Positions 43,586 through 53,940 of a stretch of DNA of 64,000 nucleotides are shown piece by piece. The stretch's first letter is position 1. Each line of letters begins with the position of its first letter. The position numbers were made by a program, and so were the translations under genes. The DNA is from Photobacterium profundum SS9 (lineage in GTDB: Bacteria; Pseudomonadota; Gammaproteobacteria; Enterobacterales; Vibrionaceae). Under the pieces are notes generated by a model that saw nothing but the letters and a program-made list of their open reading frames with translations, searched no databases and was not told the DNA's origin. The stretch covers positions 712,187-776,186 of the forward strand of contig NC_006370.1 of the NCBI RefSeq assembly GCF_000196255.1. Reading direction: 5' to 3'.

Positions 43586-44806
43586 TTGAAAATATTGATT
43601 GTTGACGACCAAACTTTTATTAGGGAAGCAATTAAAAGTGAATTGGTAGGTGTGGATCCGTTACAAAGTTTTATCTTTTTTGAGGCAGATTGCGGTAATT
43701 CAGCCATCGCGTTACTTGAACAATCGACATTAAATACTGAACCTGAATTTGATCTTATCATCACCGATCTTAAAATGGAAAATGGTGATGGCCTTGCGAT
43801 CATCAATTATATGGCCACAACCAAAAGTAAAAATATTCCTTTGGTTATCGTTAGCTCGTCAGATCAACGTACCTTAGATCTGATCGGTAATATCACCAAC
43901 AGCTTTAACCTTAACCTTGTTGGCGTATTTCAAAAGCCGTTAAATGTTAATGAAGTACTCACTTTAGTGAAGACTAAACAGTTTTTAGCCCATGAGGTGC
44001 CGGAATCTAAAGCGGAGCAGACCAACTGTAACAGCGCCAATATTGCTTCTTTGCTCAATGAAGATAATTTATTTCTCTGTTATCAACCTAAGGTTGATAT
44101 CAAATCCAACAAACTCATCGGTTTTGAAGTGCTATCGCGGTTAACGATTCAAGGCGATGGCTTTATCTATCCTGATAAGTTTATCCCTCTGATCGAGCAA
44201 GCTGGGCTTAATTGTCAATTTACTCGGTTGGTCGTTGATCAGGCTATTTCTCATTGGCAACTATTTCCGGCTTTAAAACAGTATGGCCTGTCTATTAATA
44301 TCAGCGCTAGCGATCTTTTGTCAGAAGAACTCATTAATCACTTGATTGCTAAACATTTAGCCGCGAGTGATATTCAGCTTATGTTGGAGCTAACAGAGTC
44401 ACAACACACCATTAATCAAGAGCGTTCTTTGCAAGCGATTGCTAAGTTGATCATTAATGATATTCCGATCTCTCTTGATGATTTTGGTAAAAGCTACTCC
44501 ACCTTCGATAGGCTTGATAGCATTCCGTTTGAAGAAATCAAAATAGATAAAGACTTTGTTTCAGATCTCGACTTCAATCTTCAGCACCAAGCCATTGTTG
44601 AATCGACCATTGCTTTAGCGAAAAAACTCAACGTTAAAGTGGTTGCTGAAGGGGTAGAAACGTTAGGCGTACTGAATCGATTACAACTATTAGGTTGCCA
44701 TACTGCGCAAGGGTATTACTTTAGCCCGCCAATAGAAGGACGTTACTTAATGACGTGGGTAAATGACTATAACCAACAGGGTGAGGTTAAAAATGCTAAC
44801 CACTAG
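43586..44806 (+). CDS. Response regulator with EAL cyclic-di-GMP phosphodiesterase output
   Basis: A 406-residue protein starting at TTG 43586 with AAGGGAT about 8 nt upstream. The receiver domain (1-130) has the acidic pair in LIVDDQ, phosphoacceptor D61 in IITDLKM, and the lysine of VFQKPLN. The EAL domain (about 150-400) has EVL at about 181-183 in place of EAL plus the other catalytic motifs: NISASD, LELTES, LDDFGKSYS, KIDKDF, VVAEGVET and AQGYYFS. Phosphorylation probably sets c-di-GMP hydrolysis. The partner kinase and Hpt protein are encoded directly downstream. Confidence 0.93.
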   Translation: MKILIVDDQTFIREAIKSELVGVDPLQSFIFFEADCGNSAIALLEQSTLNTEPEFDLIITDLKMENGDGLAIINYMATTKSKNIPLVIVSSSDQRTLDLIGNITNSFNLNLVGVFQKPLNVNEVLTLVKTKQFLAHEVPESKAEQTNCNSANIASLLNEDNLFLCYQPKVDIKSNKLIGFEVLSRLTIQGDGFIYPDKFIPLIEQAGLNCQFTRLVVDQAISHWQLFPALKQYGLSINISASDLLSEELINHLIAKHLAASDIQLMLELTESQHTINQERSLQAIAKLIINDIPISLDDFGKSYSTFDRLDSIPFEEIKIDKDFVSDLDFNLQHQAIVESTIALAKKLNVKVVAEGVETLGVLNRLQLLGCHTAQGYYFSPPIEGRYLMTWVNDYNQQGEVKNANH

Positions 44807-45101
44807 CCAATGTACCCATACAAACGTAATGTCGTTCTTTAATGATTACTCTGAAGAGAACAAACGACGCCTGTATAACGTGTTAACAGAAGAGATTGAT
44901 ATGCTGTTCACTCAAGCTACGGCGTTAGATAGTACTCAACGTGATGAGGTTGCGGCTCTGCAGCACAAATTCAAAGGGATTTGTCGTTACCTGAATATTG
45001 AAAATGACATGATTAAGTTAGCAAAAGATACCAAGAGTGAATTGGTTGCTAATACCCTTACTTTACAACAACTATTAAATGACATTGAAAGTGAGATTTA
45101 G
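44793..45101 (+). CDS. Hpt-domain phosphotransfer protein
   Basis: A 102-residue protein from the ATG at 44793 with GTGAGG upstream. It overlaps the response-regulator gene by 14 nt and the kinase gene by 23 nt. It contains the Hpt helix LQHKFKGICRYLN with the phosphorylatable histidine and the following lysine and glycine. It should relay phosphate between the hybrid kinase receiver and the REC-EAL protein. Confidence 0.85.
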   Translation: MLTTSQCTHTNVMSFFNDYSEENKRRLYNVLTEEIDMLFTQATALDSTQRDEVAALQHKFKGICRYLNIENDMIKLAKDTKSELVANTLTLQQLLNDIESEI

Positions 45102-47154
45102 TCGTGTTGCTTGCATTGTGCTGTTGATGGGCTTCGTTGTTACGACGCTGATTAATACCGCATTATGGAATTATTTCCAAAATGAGCTAGATAAACAGTA
45201 TCAATATAAGTCTGATATTGTATTAGATTCTTCAAGAGATATGTTGATTCAGCACCGTATTATTACGGATGCACTGCGTGCACTTTTTAACGCCTCTAAC
45301 GAAGTCACTGAAGTGGAGTTTGCGCTATTTTCCTCAAATTTATTAAAGATTAAATCGGCGGTGGCTTTCACTCTGAACCCAGCTTTAACGCCTGTACTTA
45401 TATCTGATCCCGTATTTAAATCTGCGATAGAAAAAGGCAAAGCGGAAACCGATGAGAACGGTAATATCACCTTCTTAATCGACAATTTTTCATCAATAGT
45501 GATGGAAATTGATGAGCCTAAAATGTCTTATATTGTTTACGCAGTGTCTCATCAAAAAATCCAGCAGCGTATAGACCAGTATAGCGGTGCGTGCGCCCGT
45601 CTTACATTCGGTGGTAAAACGTTATCGAGTCGTGGTTGCGACAAAGGCCAAGACTGGACCGAGATGTTTAGTTTTCATTCTGAGCAATTTATTGATCTGC
45701 CTGAATATGGTACTAGCTTTAACTTAACCGTTGATTATGTACCGACGAAGAACGAGTTACTAGGTATAAGCTTGCTTATCTTAGTGATTACATTGCTTGG
45801 CCTTAGTTTGTCGGTTTTATTTTTTATTCTGGTGCAATATCGGATCAATATAAATAAACAGCGCATTGAGACAAATTCAAAATTTGCCCTACTGTCTACC
45901 CTCAATCATGAGATCAGAACACCCATTAATGCCGTATTGGGTTATGCCAACATGCTCAACAATATGGCTTGCGATGATGCGCAAAGGCAAAATACGGTAG
46001 AGAAAATCATCTGGTCGGCGAACCTGCTGAACAGTGTCGCGCAAAATACCCTCACTTATACCAAAGCGTCTTCAGGTAGCTTGACGCTCTATTATGAGAA
46101 GGTCGATTTGATTGAGTACTTGTATAAAATTGATGATTATTACCGAGCATTCGGTAGCACCCATAAAAAACAGCTGATGCTAAACCTTAGGGATGCGACG
46201 CCGCCCCACATTCTGTTAGACACAACCAAGTTTTTTCAATTGACCACCAACCTTGTTAACAACGCCTTTAAATACAGTAGCGGTGATACTGTTATTTTAG
46301 ATGTTAAAGTTAAGGCAATTAAAGACATTGCTAATCGGCGTAATGCCGCGTTGTGTTCGCAAGTGGATGGCTTCATTCGGGTTGCTGTAAGAGACTTTGG
46401 TAAGGGAATGTCTGCGGCATCTCAGCAAGCGTTAAGTAAACCATTTACCACTGACGATAGTTCGCCAACAGCGTTAAAATCAGGCGTTGGCATCGGTTTA
46501 TATACGTGTAAAACAGTGATCGAAAGTGTGGGTGGCGCAATCAAAATCCGCAGCCGAAAAGGAAAGGGCACCTTAGTGATATTTCATTTTCCATACCGTG
46601 TTTGTTCGGAAACTGAAGATCGCGTTCTTGTGCCGCAAGATAACGTGGCACCCGTGCAGCAATATGAAAGGCCGTTACAAGTACATACTGCTCAGTTAAT
46701 AAAGCAAACACATAAACCACAAAGCACGGTAACTAAACGGCAAGGGCGTGTATTGCTGGTGGATGATAATCGCTTTAACTTAGAAGTGTGTAAGGCGATG
46801 CTTGAAGACGAAGGCTTTGACGTCACCACCGCAGAAAACGAACGAGAGGTTTTCTCTGCGATGGCTGCACTGAGTGACAGTAGCGTCACGTATAATGACG
46901 TTACGCATAATAACGAAGCCGTATACGATGAGCTAATCATCTTAATGGACTACATGCTAGCAGAAACCGATGGCTTCACGCTGATTGAATCGATGAAAGC
47001 TAAGGGCTACCGCCAACAGCATTATTTTATCTTATCAGCCCATACTGAAGATGAAATCCAGAAGGTTAAAACATTTACGGATATAGCGTTTTTACAAAAG
47101 CCGCTAGACATTACATTGCTTAAGCAAAAATTACCTACAGGTACAATGGTTTAA
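45079..47154 (+). CDS. Hybrid sensor histidine kinase
   Basis: A 691-residue inner-membrane kinase. Transmembrane segments lie at about 8-30 and 228-252 with a periplasmic sensor domain of about 200 residues between them. It is followed by HisKA with LNHEIRTPINAVLGY (histidine about 276), HATPase_c (LVNNAFKYSSGD, VRDFGKGM, GVGIGLYTCKTVIESVGG), and a C-terminal receiver (VLLVDDNRFN, phosphoacceptor about D624 in ILMDYML, lysine in FLQKPLD). With the Hpt and REC-EAL proteins it makes a full phosphorelay. The sensed signal is unknown. Confidence 0.94.
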   Translation: MTLKVRFSRVACIVLLMGFVVTTLINTALWNYFQNELDKQYQYKSDIVLDSSRDMLIQHRIITDALRALFNASNEVTEVEFALFSSNLLKIKSAVAFTLNPALTPVLISDPVFKSAIEKGKAETDENGNITFLIDNFSSIVMEIDEPKMSYIVYAVSHQKIQQRIDQYSGACARLTFGGKTLSSRGCDKGQDWTEMFSFHSEQFIDLPEYGTSFNLTVDYVPTKNELLGISLLILVITLLGLSLSVLFFILVQYRININKQRIETNSKFALLSTLNHEIRTPINAVLGYANMLNNMACDDAQRQNTVEKIIWSANLLNSVAQNTLTYTKASSGSLTLYYEKVDLIEYLYKIDDYYRAFGSTHKKQLMLNLRDATPPHILLDTTKFFQLTTNLVNNAFKYSSGDTVILDVKVKAIKDIANRRNAALCSQVDGFIRVAVRDFGKGMSAASQQALSKPFTTDDSSPTALKSGVGIGLYTCKTVIESVGGAIKIRSRKGKGTLVIFHFPYRVCSETEDRVLVPQDNVAPVQQYERPLQVHTAQLIKQTHKPQSTVTKRQGRVLLVDDNRFNLEVCKAMLEDEGFDVTTAENEREVFSAMAALSDSSVTYNDVTHNNEAVYDELIILMDYMLAETDGFTLIESMKAKGYRQQHYFILSAHTEDEIQKVKTFTDIAFLQKPLDITLLKQKLPTGTMV

Positions 47155-47213
47155 ATAGAAATCACACGTCATCCCATTTATGATGAAATCAGTTTAATTA
47201 ATAAGTATTCCTC

Positions 47214-48926
47214 ATGTCAGCGACTACCTCTTTTTACGACCAAAATACGACAATGCTCTGTGAGCAATACAATTCCCTAGAATTTGGAACGGTACATCAA
47301 AACTGGAAGGCATTCTGGCCGCATAAAGGTGACAGAGTGCTCGATGTTGGTGCTGGCAGTGGTCGTGATACTAAGTGGATGGCTGAACAAGGCTGTGAAG
47401 TCATAGCACTTGAACCTTGTGACTCTTTTCGTAAGGTTGGTAGTGTGTATACAGGGGCCGCTGTTACTTGGTTAGACGACGCACTGCCCGCATTAAGCAA
47501 AACTGAAAATCTTGGAATGCGTTTTGACCTTATATTAGTTAGCGCAGTTTGGATGCACCTTACCCCTAGTCACAGAGAACGTGCCTTTCGTAAACTCTCC
47601 AACTTGTTAGCCTCGAATGGCAGACTCGTCATTACTCTCCGCCACGGTGAATTTAACGATTCGCGCCAAAATTATGGTGTGTCTGTTGAAGAATTAGAGC
47701 AGTTCGCTAAAAACAGCGCTTTGTTGGTTAGACATATCAGTAGTAGTGATGACTCACTTAACCGCGGTAATGTGCATTGGCAAACCGTTGTAATGAGTTT
47801 GCCCGATGATGGTTCAGGCGATCTCAAACGAGTACGACACATTATTGTGAACGACAGTAAATCAGCAACGTATAAATTGGCGTTACTTAGAACCTTATTA
47901 CGTGTGGCCGATGCCCATGCTGGCGCTGTTATTGATCGTAGCGATGGCAAAATCGTTATTTCTGCCGGTTTGGTCGCCCTTTATTGGATACGCCAGTTTA
48001 AGCGTTTGATTGATATTAATATTGATGGCTCTGATGGAATTCAGCAAAGTGCAAATAGTAAAAAAGGGCTAGGATTTGTTAAATACGATGGCTGGAATCA
48101 GCTAAAGCATTTAGCGGCAGATGATTTAACCATAGGTGCGATGTTTTTGGGGGAAGAAGCAAAAGCACTACAAAAAACGTTTACTCATACCCTGACGACG
48201 ATTAAAAGTGGCCCAGTTACCTTTATATATCAAGGTGACAAAAACAACCGATTATTTGAGATTATTCCTCCCACGGTAAAGCGTAAGTCTTTGGATTCGT
48301 TCGTTATCGATAGTGAGTTTTTAAGTAGTTTTGGCAGTTTTGTATTAGATGAAAGTTTGTGGGAGTGCTTCCGCCTATATAACTCATGGATCGAGCCACT
48401 GGTTGTAAACCAATGGATACTGGAAATGCAGCGATTTGAGTTAAATCGTCAGCGTGATATTACGCTGCAAACCTACCATGATTGCTTAGTGTGGATAGAT
48501 AAAGACCACGACACGAGAGAGATACGTAAGCGGGTTGAACAATTACGTCACCAAAGTGTAGATATACACAGTGTATGGAGCGGTCGTAAGCTCAAAGATG
48601 AATATCATGTTGATCATTGCCTCCCTTTTGCTTACTGGCCAAACAATGACAAATGGAATTTGCTACCAACAACAGCTAGCGAGAACCTAAAAAAGAGTGA
48701 CAAACTGCCTACAGCTTATCGCCTACAAGCCTCAAAAAGCCGTATTCTGGGTTGGTGGAATCTCGCTTGGGGAGAGGATGACGCACTACAAACACGTTTC
48801 TTTTCAGAAGCCGCTTTATCCTTGCCAAATATTCCACCGCAATGCCGAGACTTTGAGCTTGTATTTGAAGCTATGGGGTTACAGGTGCGGGGAGTCAAAA
48901 GCAGATTATTAGTCGGTGAGTGGTGA
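47214..48926 (+). CDS. Methyltransferase-HNH endonuclease fusion (defence-type)
   Basis: A 570-residue two-part protein. Residues about 1-200 are a class I SAM methyltransferase with motif I VLDVGAGSGRDTKW at 42-55 and VSAVWMHLTP as the motif IV region. No NPPY/DPPY DNA-methylase motif is seen, so the substrate may not be DNA. A middle region of about 200 residues (around 205-400) is unrecognised. The C-terminus holds an HNH nuclease motif: WSGRKLKDEYHVDHCLPF with D467-H468, then WNLLPTTASENLKKSDKL. The gene starts a block that also holds an HsdR-like remnant and a large helicase, which suggests a defence or modification role. That role is inferred. Confidence 0.8.
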   Translation: MSATTSFYDQNTTMLCEQYNSLEFGTVHQNWKAFWPHKGDRVLDVGAGSGRDTKWMAEQGCEVIALEPCDSFRKVGSVYTGAAVTWLDDALPALSKTENLGMRFDLILVSAVWMHLTPSHRERAFRKLSNLLASNGRLVITLRHGEFNDSRQNYGVSVEELEQFAKNSALLVRHISSSDDSLNRGNVHWQTVVMSLPDDGSGDLKRVRHIIVNDSKSATYKLALLRTLLRVADAHAGAVIDRSDGKIVISAGLVALYWIRQFKRLIDINIDGSDGIQQSANSKKGLGFVKYDGWNQLKHLAADDLTIGAMFLGEEAKALQKTFTHTLTTIKSGPVTFIYQGDKNNRLFEIIPPTVKRKSLDSFVIDSEFLSSFGSFVLDESLWECFRLYNSWIEPLVVNQWILEMQRFELNRQRDITLQTYHDCLVWIDKDHDTREIRKRVEQLRHQSVDIHSVWSGRKLKDEYHVDHCLPFAYWPNNDKWNLLPTTASENLKKSDKLPTAYRLQASKSRILGWWNLAWGEDDALQTRFFSEAALSLPNIPPQCRDFELVFEAMGLQVRGVKSRLLVGEW

Positions 48927-48956
48927 GGTCTTGAGATCGATAGATAGGAAGTGTAT

Positions 48957-49058
48957 TTGATTTTGCTGCTGCACAAATACGGATTCCCACCAGTAGCTAA
49001 TGATGACATATACAAAGGCGTGCTAGAGCAGGCTGATAATTATAAGAAGAATGCTTAA
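48957..49058 (+). pseudogene. Remnant resembling the C-terminal end of a type I restriction subunit HsdR
   Basis: A 34-codon frame (33 residues and a stop) includes LHKYGFPPVAND and VLEQADNYKKN, which match the tail pattern common at the end of HsdR proteins (KYGYPP, then VLEQAENFKKN-like). In-frame stop codons precede it at 48945. TTG 48957 with AGGA upstream could serve as a start, but the piece is too short to be an enzyme. Its TAA is followed directly by the ATG of the helicase gene. The HsdR likeness is by recognition and unconfirmed. Confidence 0.5.
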
Positions 49059-50876
49059 ATGAAAATGAACAAAGAAAAACATCAAGCGCTCAGTATTCTT
49101 GAATATTGGCACAAAATTGAGTTTTTTGATTCAGCTGAATTAGGGGATATCTCGAAGCGTAACAATGGCGCTATTCATTACGATATTCAGCAAGTTTTAG
49201 ACACGCCAGATTGTTTGCCTTGGATAAACCGAAATCATATTCGTCGTGCGGGCGAGAAATATAAGCACAACGAACATTACACTTTTAAAGTTTACCTAGG
49301 GCTGTTCTGGCGCTCGGAAATCTTCGAGGCTGGGAAGCTATATTTACCTAATTATGAAGATCAAGGTCTAGACGGTAATGAACGAAACCAAGACTCGGGT
49401 TTTACTTGTTCGGCGATCATTCATGTCGATCAGTATGGCAATATCGATCTAGACAAGACAGAAGTATCAACTGCACCTTGGGCGATTGGTAAGACGCAAA
49501 ACAAACAACTGCATGAGTTGAAACTAAAAGACTTCGACATTGAAAGTAAAGCGCTATGCGATAAGTTCAATGAAGTTTGTGTTGTGGCGAATAACATTAA
49601 AGAAGAGCACCACTACCCTAAAGTATTGACGACCCATGAGCTGCTTGAATTTACAAAGCTGATGACTGAATGGGCGAGATTTCAACCAATATCAGAAAAA
49701 CCGATACCATTTATGATTGTTGAGTTGTTGCCTAAAAAATACAGTCAGCAAGAGAATAAACCCCAAATTCCGGACTTAACCTATCTTCCACTACCTGATC
49801 TATCGAATTTAAATCAGCGAAGAGAAGATCATCACTCACAGACTTCCAATGAGTCTGCGGTCACCGATGATGAGCAACGTAACACTAAAGAGTCGAAGCC
49901 TACGATTTCAATCTTAAATAGTTTCTATATCCGAGATATAGAACTTGTAATTGAGCAATTCCGAAAAGGACAGATTGATGCGCACTCTGCGCTCGCTTCT
50001 TATGTTGGATTTACTCCACAACGTGAAAGCGACCTATTATCGAAAAATGGACAATCCTTGATTAGGAAGCATCTCTTCCTCGATATGACCCCTAAGGGAC
50101 GCTGGCCGGGAGAAGATGAACACTCTATGAGTATGATGCAACAATTTGCGATCAATACTCTATATAAGGAATTAGACGAGCAAGGGGTTTATTCGGTAAA
50201 TGGACCTCCAGGGACTGGTAAAACGACTATGTTGCGCGACATTATCGCGAATAATTTAGTAAGCCGTGCTAGGAATCTATCGGTATTGGTGTCAATTGCT
50301 GATTCTGCACCGGAATCTATGAAGGTTGATATCGGCGATGAATGTGTGATTCTTCCGGTCTTAAATCCGACATTGACGGGATATGAGATGGTTGTTGTAT
50401 CTAGTAACAATACGGCAGTCGAAAATATTACCAAAGAGTTACCTCAATCTAAAGCGTTGGGCAAGCGCTATCAAACGGTTGAATTTTTCAAAAGTGCAGC
50501 TCAGAAGTTAGCGGCTAAACATGTCTATCCCAAAAACAATCAAGGAAGAACTAAACTCAAAAGTCTTGAAGAAAAAGAAGACTGCTGGGGGATGATGGCT
50601 GCTGCAATTGGTAATCAAAGTAATAGAAAAATTGTCGGTGACCGTTTGTTCTTTTTGAAAACAGACTATATGGAAGTGGAGACCGGCGCAGAAGGGTATC
50701 AAACTTTATTTGAGTCGATTAAAGAGCAGTGCAGTAAAGCTGGTAATGTTTATGAAGCCTTTGCTAGTGCTCAGATTGCTTTTAAACAAGCAGAGCAAGA
50801 GTTAGAAAAATGTTTATCTGAATTGCGAACGCTACAGCTAATTGAATCTAAAAAACGTGATCTGAAGGGTTATGAG

Positions 50877-52276
50877 CATAGGTATCTACACAAAATGGTT
50901 ACGAATTAACCAATCGGCCAAGAGAAGGGAACTGATCTAAGGATCAACGATCAAGAGAGTTAACTTTCATTTCATTAGTATTGACGATGACTCTTTTTGA
51001 ACAACATCAATTACCCTGTATCCTTGAATCAAGATTATCTAAGCGTTATCAGACCCTTATAATGGAACACATGACAGTTAATTCTAGCAATGCACCAGGT
51101 GTAGAATCTCTTCGCCACCACACACAATCATGGGCATCGACACAAGCAACATGGCGTTTTTATCATAATGAGGATGTGACTTTTCCTATGCTAAGTGGCC
51201 CGATGCTGGGACTTGCTCGTTCTGGTGTGAAAGAAAGTCAAAGTCGATATGTATTAATGGCTCATGATTGGTGCCATATCAATTTCGCTAAACATCATAG
51301 TAAGTTAGATAAAACTAAGATGTCACACGCTCTCGATGTTGGCTACGAACTGCAAGCGTCTTTATTGGTAGACGCAAATACTGGCGCACCCATTGCTCCA
51401 GCAGGTCTTAACTTACTGACAAGCAACGGTATTTATCAATGCCGAAGCCAAGAGTTACAACCCAAGCAAAGTCACCTAGATTCACTCTTTGACAGCATTC
51501 ATTGGCAAGAACAATTAGATTTAGACAAGCCCCTGGTGCATGTTGTTGATAGAGAAGCAGATTCAGCGAAAGACTTAAGACGTTTAGGCTCAGTTCACTG
51601 GCTAACTCGAACTAAAAAAGGCTCAACGTTCCGTCACGAAGGTCAGTTTAAAACGGCTGAAATCATCAGTCGAACAATCTCCCCAGACTTGAAAGGTGTT
51701 ATTTCTCTTCGAGGTAAAGAGGGCTATTTGTTTGTTGGTGAAACGACTGTTGAGTTACACCGGAAATCAGAAAAGCTAGCGTCAGCGGCGCCCACCTGTC
51801 GCTTTGTTATGAGCCTGGTCACGGATGATGAAGGTAAAGAGCTAGCAAGATGGTATCTGCTGTCTAACGTGTTGGATGTTGATGCAACAGAGATTGCAAC
51901 GTGGTATTGCCATCGCTGGAATATTGAATCTTGGTTTAAGTTATTGAAGTCAGATGGTCATCAGTTAGAAAAATGGCAGCAAACTACTGCGGAGTCAATA
52001 TTAAAGCGTCTGATCACAGCCAGTGTTGCAACGACGTTGATATTTAAGCTTTATTCGGACAGCTTGGATGAAGCTAATGAATTTAAAGGTTTTTTGGTTA
52101 AGCTGAGTGGTCGTTTAACTAAGCGAACAAAGCCTGTCACTCAGCCATCACTGCTTGCGGGACTATGGGTTTTCCTACAAATGTGTGAAGTACTAGATAC
52201 CTACACCATGGATGAGATAAACGCGATGAGGCAAATAGCCAGTTCGTTTTTTGCTCAATCTGTGTAGATACCTATG
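50877..52276 (+). mobile_element. IS4-family insertion sequence inside the helicase gene
   Basis: A 1.4-kb element bounded by 16-bp perfect inverted repeats, CATAGGTATCTACACA at 50877-50892 and its complement at 52261-52276. Outside them GTTATGAG is repeated (50869-50876 and 52277-52284), an 8-bp target duplication, or 9 bp if the outer G/C pair is assigned to the target. It carries one transposase gene in the same direction as the helicase. The intact ends and perfect duplication point to a recent insertion. Confidence 0.93.
50987..52267 (+). CDS. IS4-family transposase
   Basis: A 426-residue transposase from the ATG at 50987 (a TTG 6 nt upstream is also in frame). It has the Tn5-like layout: an N-terminal SWASTQATWRFYHNEDVTF region, the first catalytic aspartate near ALDVGYELQASLLVD or the neighbouring HDW, the DREAD motif HVVDREADSAKDL, and the C-terminal YREK signature in WYCHRWNIESWFKLLKSDG. 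Nothing suggests a truncation. The gene nearly fills the element. Confidence 0.93.
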   Translation: MTLFEQHQLPCILESRLSKRYQTLIMEHMTVNSSNAPGVESLRHHTQSWASTQATWRFYHNEDVTFPMLSGPMLGLARSGVKESQSRYVLMAHDWCHINFAKHHSKLDKTKMSHALDVGYELQASLLVDANTGAPIAPAGLNLLTSNGIYQCRSQELQPKQSHLDSLFDSIHWQEQLDLDKPLVHVVDREADSAKDLRRLGSVHWLTRTKKGSTFRHEGQFKTAEIISRTISPDLKGVISLRGKEGYLFVGETTVELHRKSEKLASAAPTCRFVMSLVTDDEGKELARWYLLSNVLDVDATEIATWYCHRWNIESWFKLLKSDGHQLEKWQQTTAESILKRLITASVATTLIFKLYSDSLDEANEFKGFLVKLSGRLTKRTKPVTQPSLLAGLWVFLQMCEVLDTYTMDEINAMRQIASSFFAQSV

Positions 52277-53940
52277 GTTATGAGAGTAAGCTTGCTCGAT
52301 TAGAGTATCGATGTCTTAAGCTAGATATATTTGTTGGTCGATTGAAGAAAAAGCAGCAGCCTTACTTTTTGTTTTTCCTCCCTAAGTTTTGGAAGAAAAG
52401 ACAGCTATTATCCAAAATGGAAGAGAGAGTTGAACTCTTAAGCAAAGAAAAAATGCTGATGGAGCGAAAGGTTGCAAACTTCAGGCTTGAGTTAGAGAGA
52501 GAAATCCAGAAATGTCACGAGTTTCAAGCTAAGTATACCGATGTTCTATTTGATGATGGTGAAGCAGATTTAGAGTGCGCAAGTATACAACGGTCGGCTT
52601 TTGCTCATGGTTTAGAGTTAAACCAGAAGCGAGCGAATGTTACATCTAAAGCTATAGCGCTGCACCAAGCTTGGATAGCCGCAGCGTATAAACACTTTAA
52701 CTTAGGGTACAAAAGTGTGCTCTTCTATTTGAATAAAGCATTGTCGAATGGCATCAAAAATCCAAAAGGTAGCATGGCTTTATGGCAATGGTTATTTATG
52801 TTTATTCCTGTGGTTTCATCTACATTTGCCTCAGTATCGCGTCAGTTCTCTATGTTTGGAAAAGACGATATTGGGTGGCTATTTATTGATGAAGCTGGGC
52901 AAGCTTCTCCGCAACAAGCTGTTGGTGCTTTGTATAGATCTAAGCGAGCTGTAGTTGTGGGAGATCCATTGCAAATTGAACCTGTTTTTACCATTCCGCC
53001 GGAATTTGTCGATGGGTTTGCTAAAGACATTTTTGGTGAGGAACAATGGCGTGTTTGGTCGCCAACTAAGACTTCAGTCCAGAAGCTAGCAGATAGAGTC
53101 AATCGATATGGAACAGAAATGATAGCGAAAGGGGAGTGGCTGGGAAGCCCTCTCCGTGTTCATCGTCGCTGTTATGAGCCGATGTTTAGCATCGCGAACA
53201 AGATTGCTTATAACGAAAAAATGTTTCATGGTAACGAGTCGCCAGAGGGGCAGGCTCATGAAATATGGGGAAGCAGTGCTTGGATTGACGTTTCAGGAGA
53301 AGTAGAAGGCAAGCACTATGTCCCTAATCAAGGGGTATATATTTCAAAAATGATAATGAAATACTTTCGTGAAGTACACATGCTTCCGGATGTATATATT
53401 ATTTCACCATTTAGAAAAGTTGCTCATGGCGTTCGTGAAGAATTATCTAGCTACTTGTGCAATCAAGGTGTTCCGCCTAAAGACGTGAATAAATGGATAG
53501 CTGGCCGAATTGGAACTGTGCATACGTTTCAAGGTAAAGAAGAAAAGGCGGTGATTTTTGTGCTAGGGGCTTCTGAGGAAACCAAAGGATCAGCATGTTG
53601 GGCATCAAGTAAGGCCAATATCCTAAACGTAGCGGTTACTCGAGCGAAAAACCAAGTTTATGTTGTTGGCTCAAAGAAAGTTTGGGCTGGATTAAGTTAC
53701 TTTTGTGAGGCAAGTAATCTTTTAAGCGGTGAGGAGTGTAGCATCATTGAGGAGGTTGTTCATAAACCACTGGACGTGCCTAGGTTTTGTCATTGTGTCA
53801 CCTAAGTTGCTATGAGGTGTATAGTAACACCTCTAAGTAGGTGGCCAAATTAACTATGCCACTACAAATTTGTATGGAATACCACTTGGAATACCAAAAG
53901 TTGCGGATACTAGCAAACGTTAATGGATGCTGCAGATACA

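Larger units (their letters stand above)
49059..53805 (+). pseudogene. UPF1-like SF1 helicase gene split by an IS element
   Basis: The gene is in two pieces: 49059-50876 (606 codons) and 52285-53805 (506 codons plus stop). The insertion lies between them, and the second target-duplication copy (52276-52284) abuts the second piece. Joined at the duplication GGTTATGAG, they give one frame of about 1112 codons. The N-terminal 370 residues are unrecognised. The helicase part has Walker A GPPGTGKT at 382-389, VVSSNNTAVENI, then after the insertion a coiled coil, FIDEAGQASPQQ, VVVGDPLQIEPVF, IISPFRK, IGTVHTFQGKEEKAVIFVLG and NVAVTRAKNQVYVVG. As sequenced, the first piece ends at a stop at 50909 and the second could only start at a weak TTG at 52342, so it is probably inactive. 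Confidence 0.85.
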
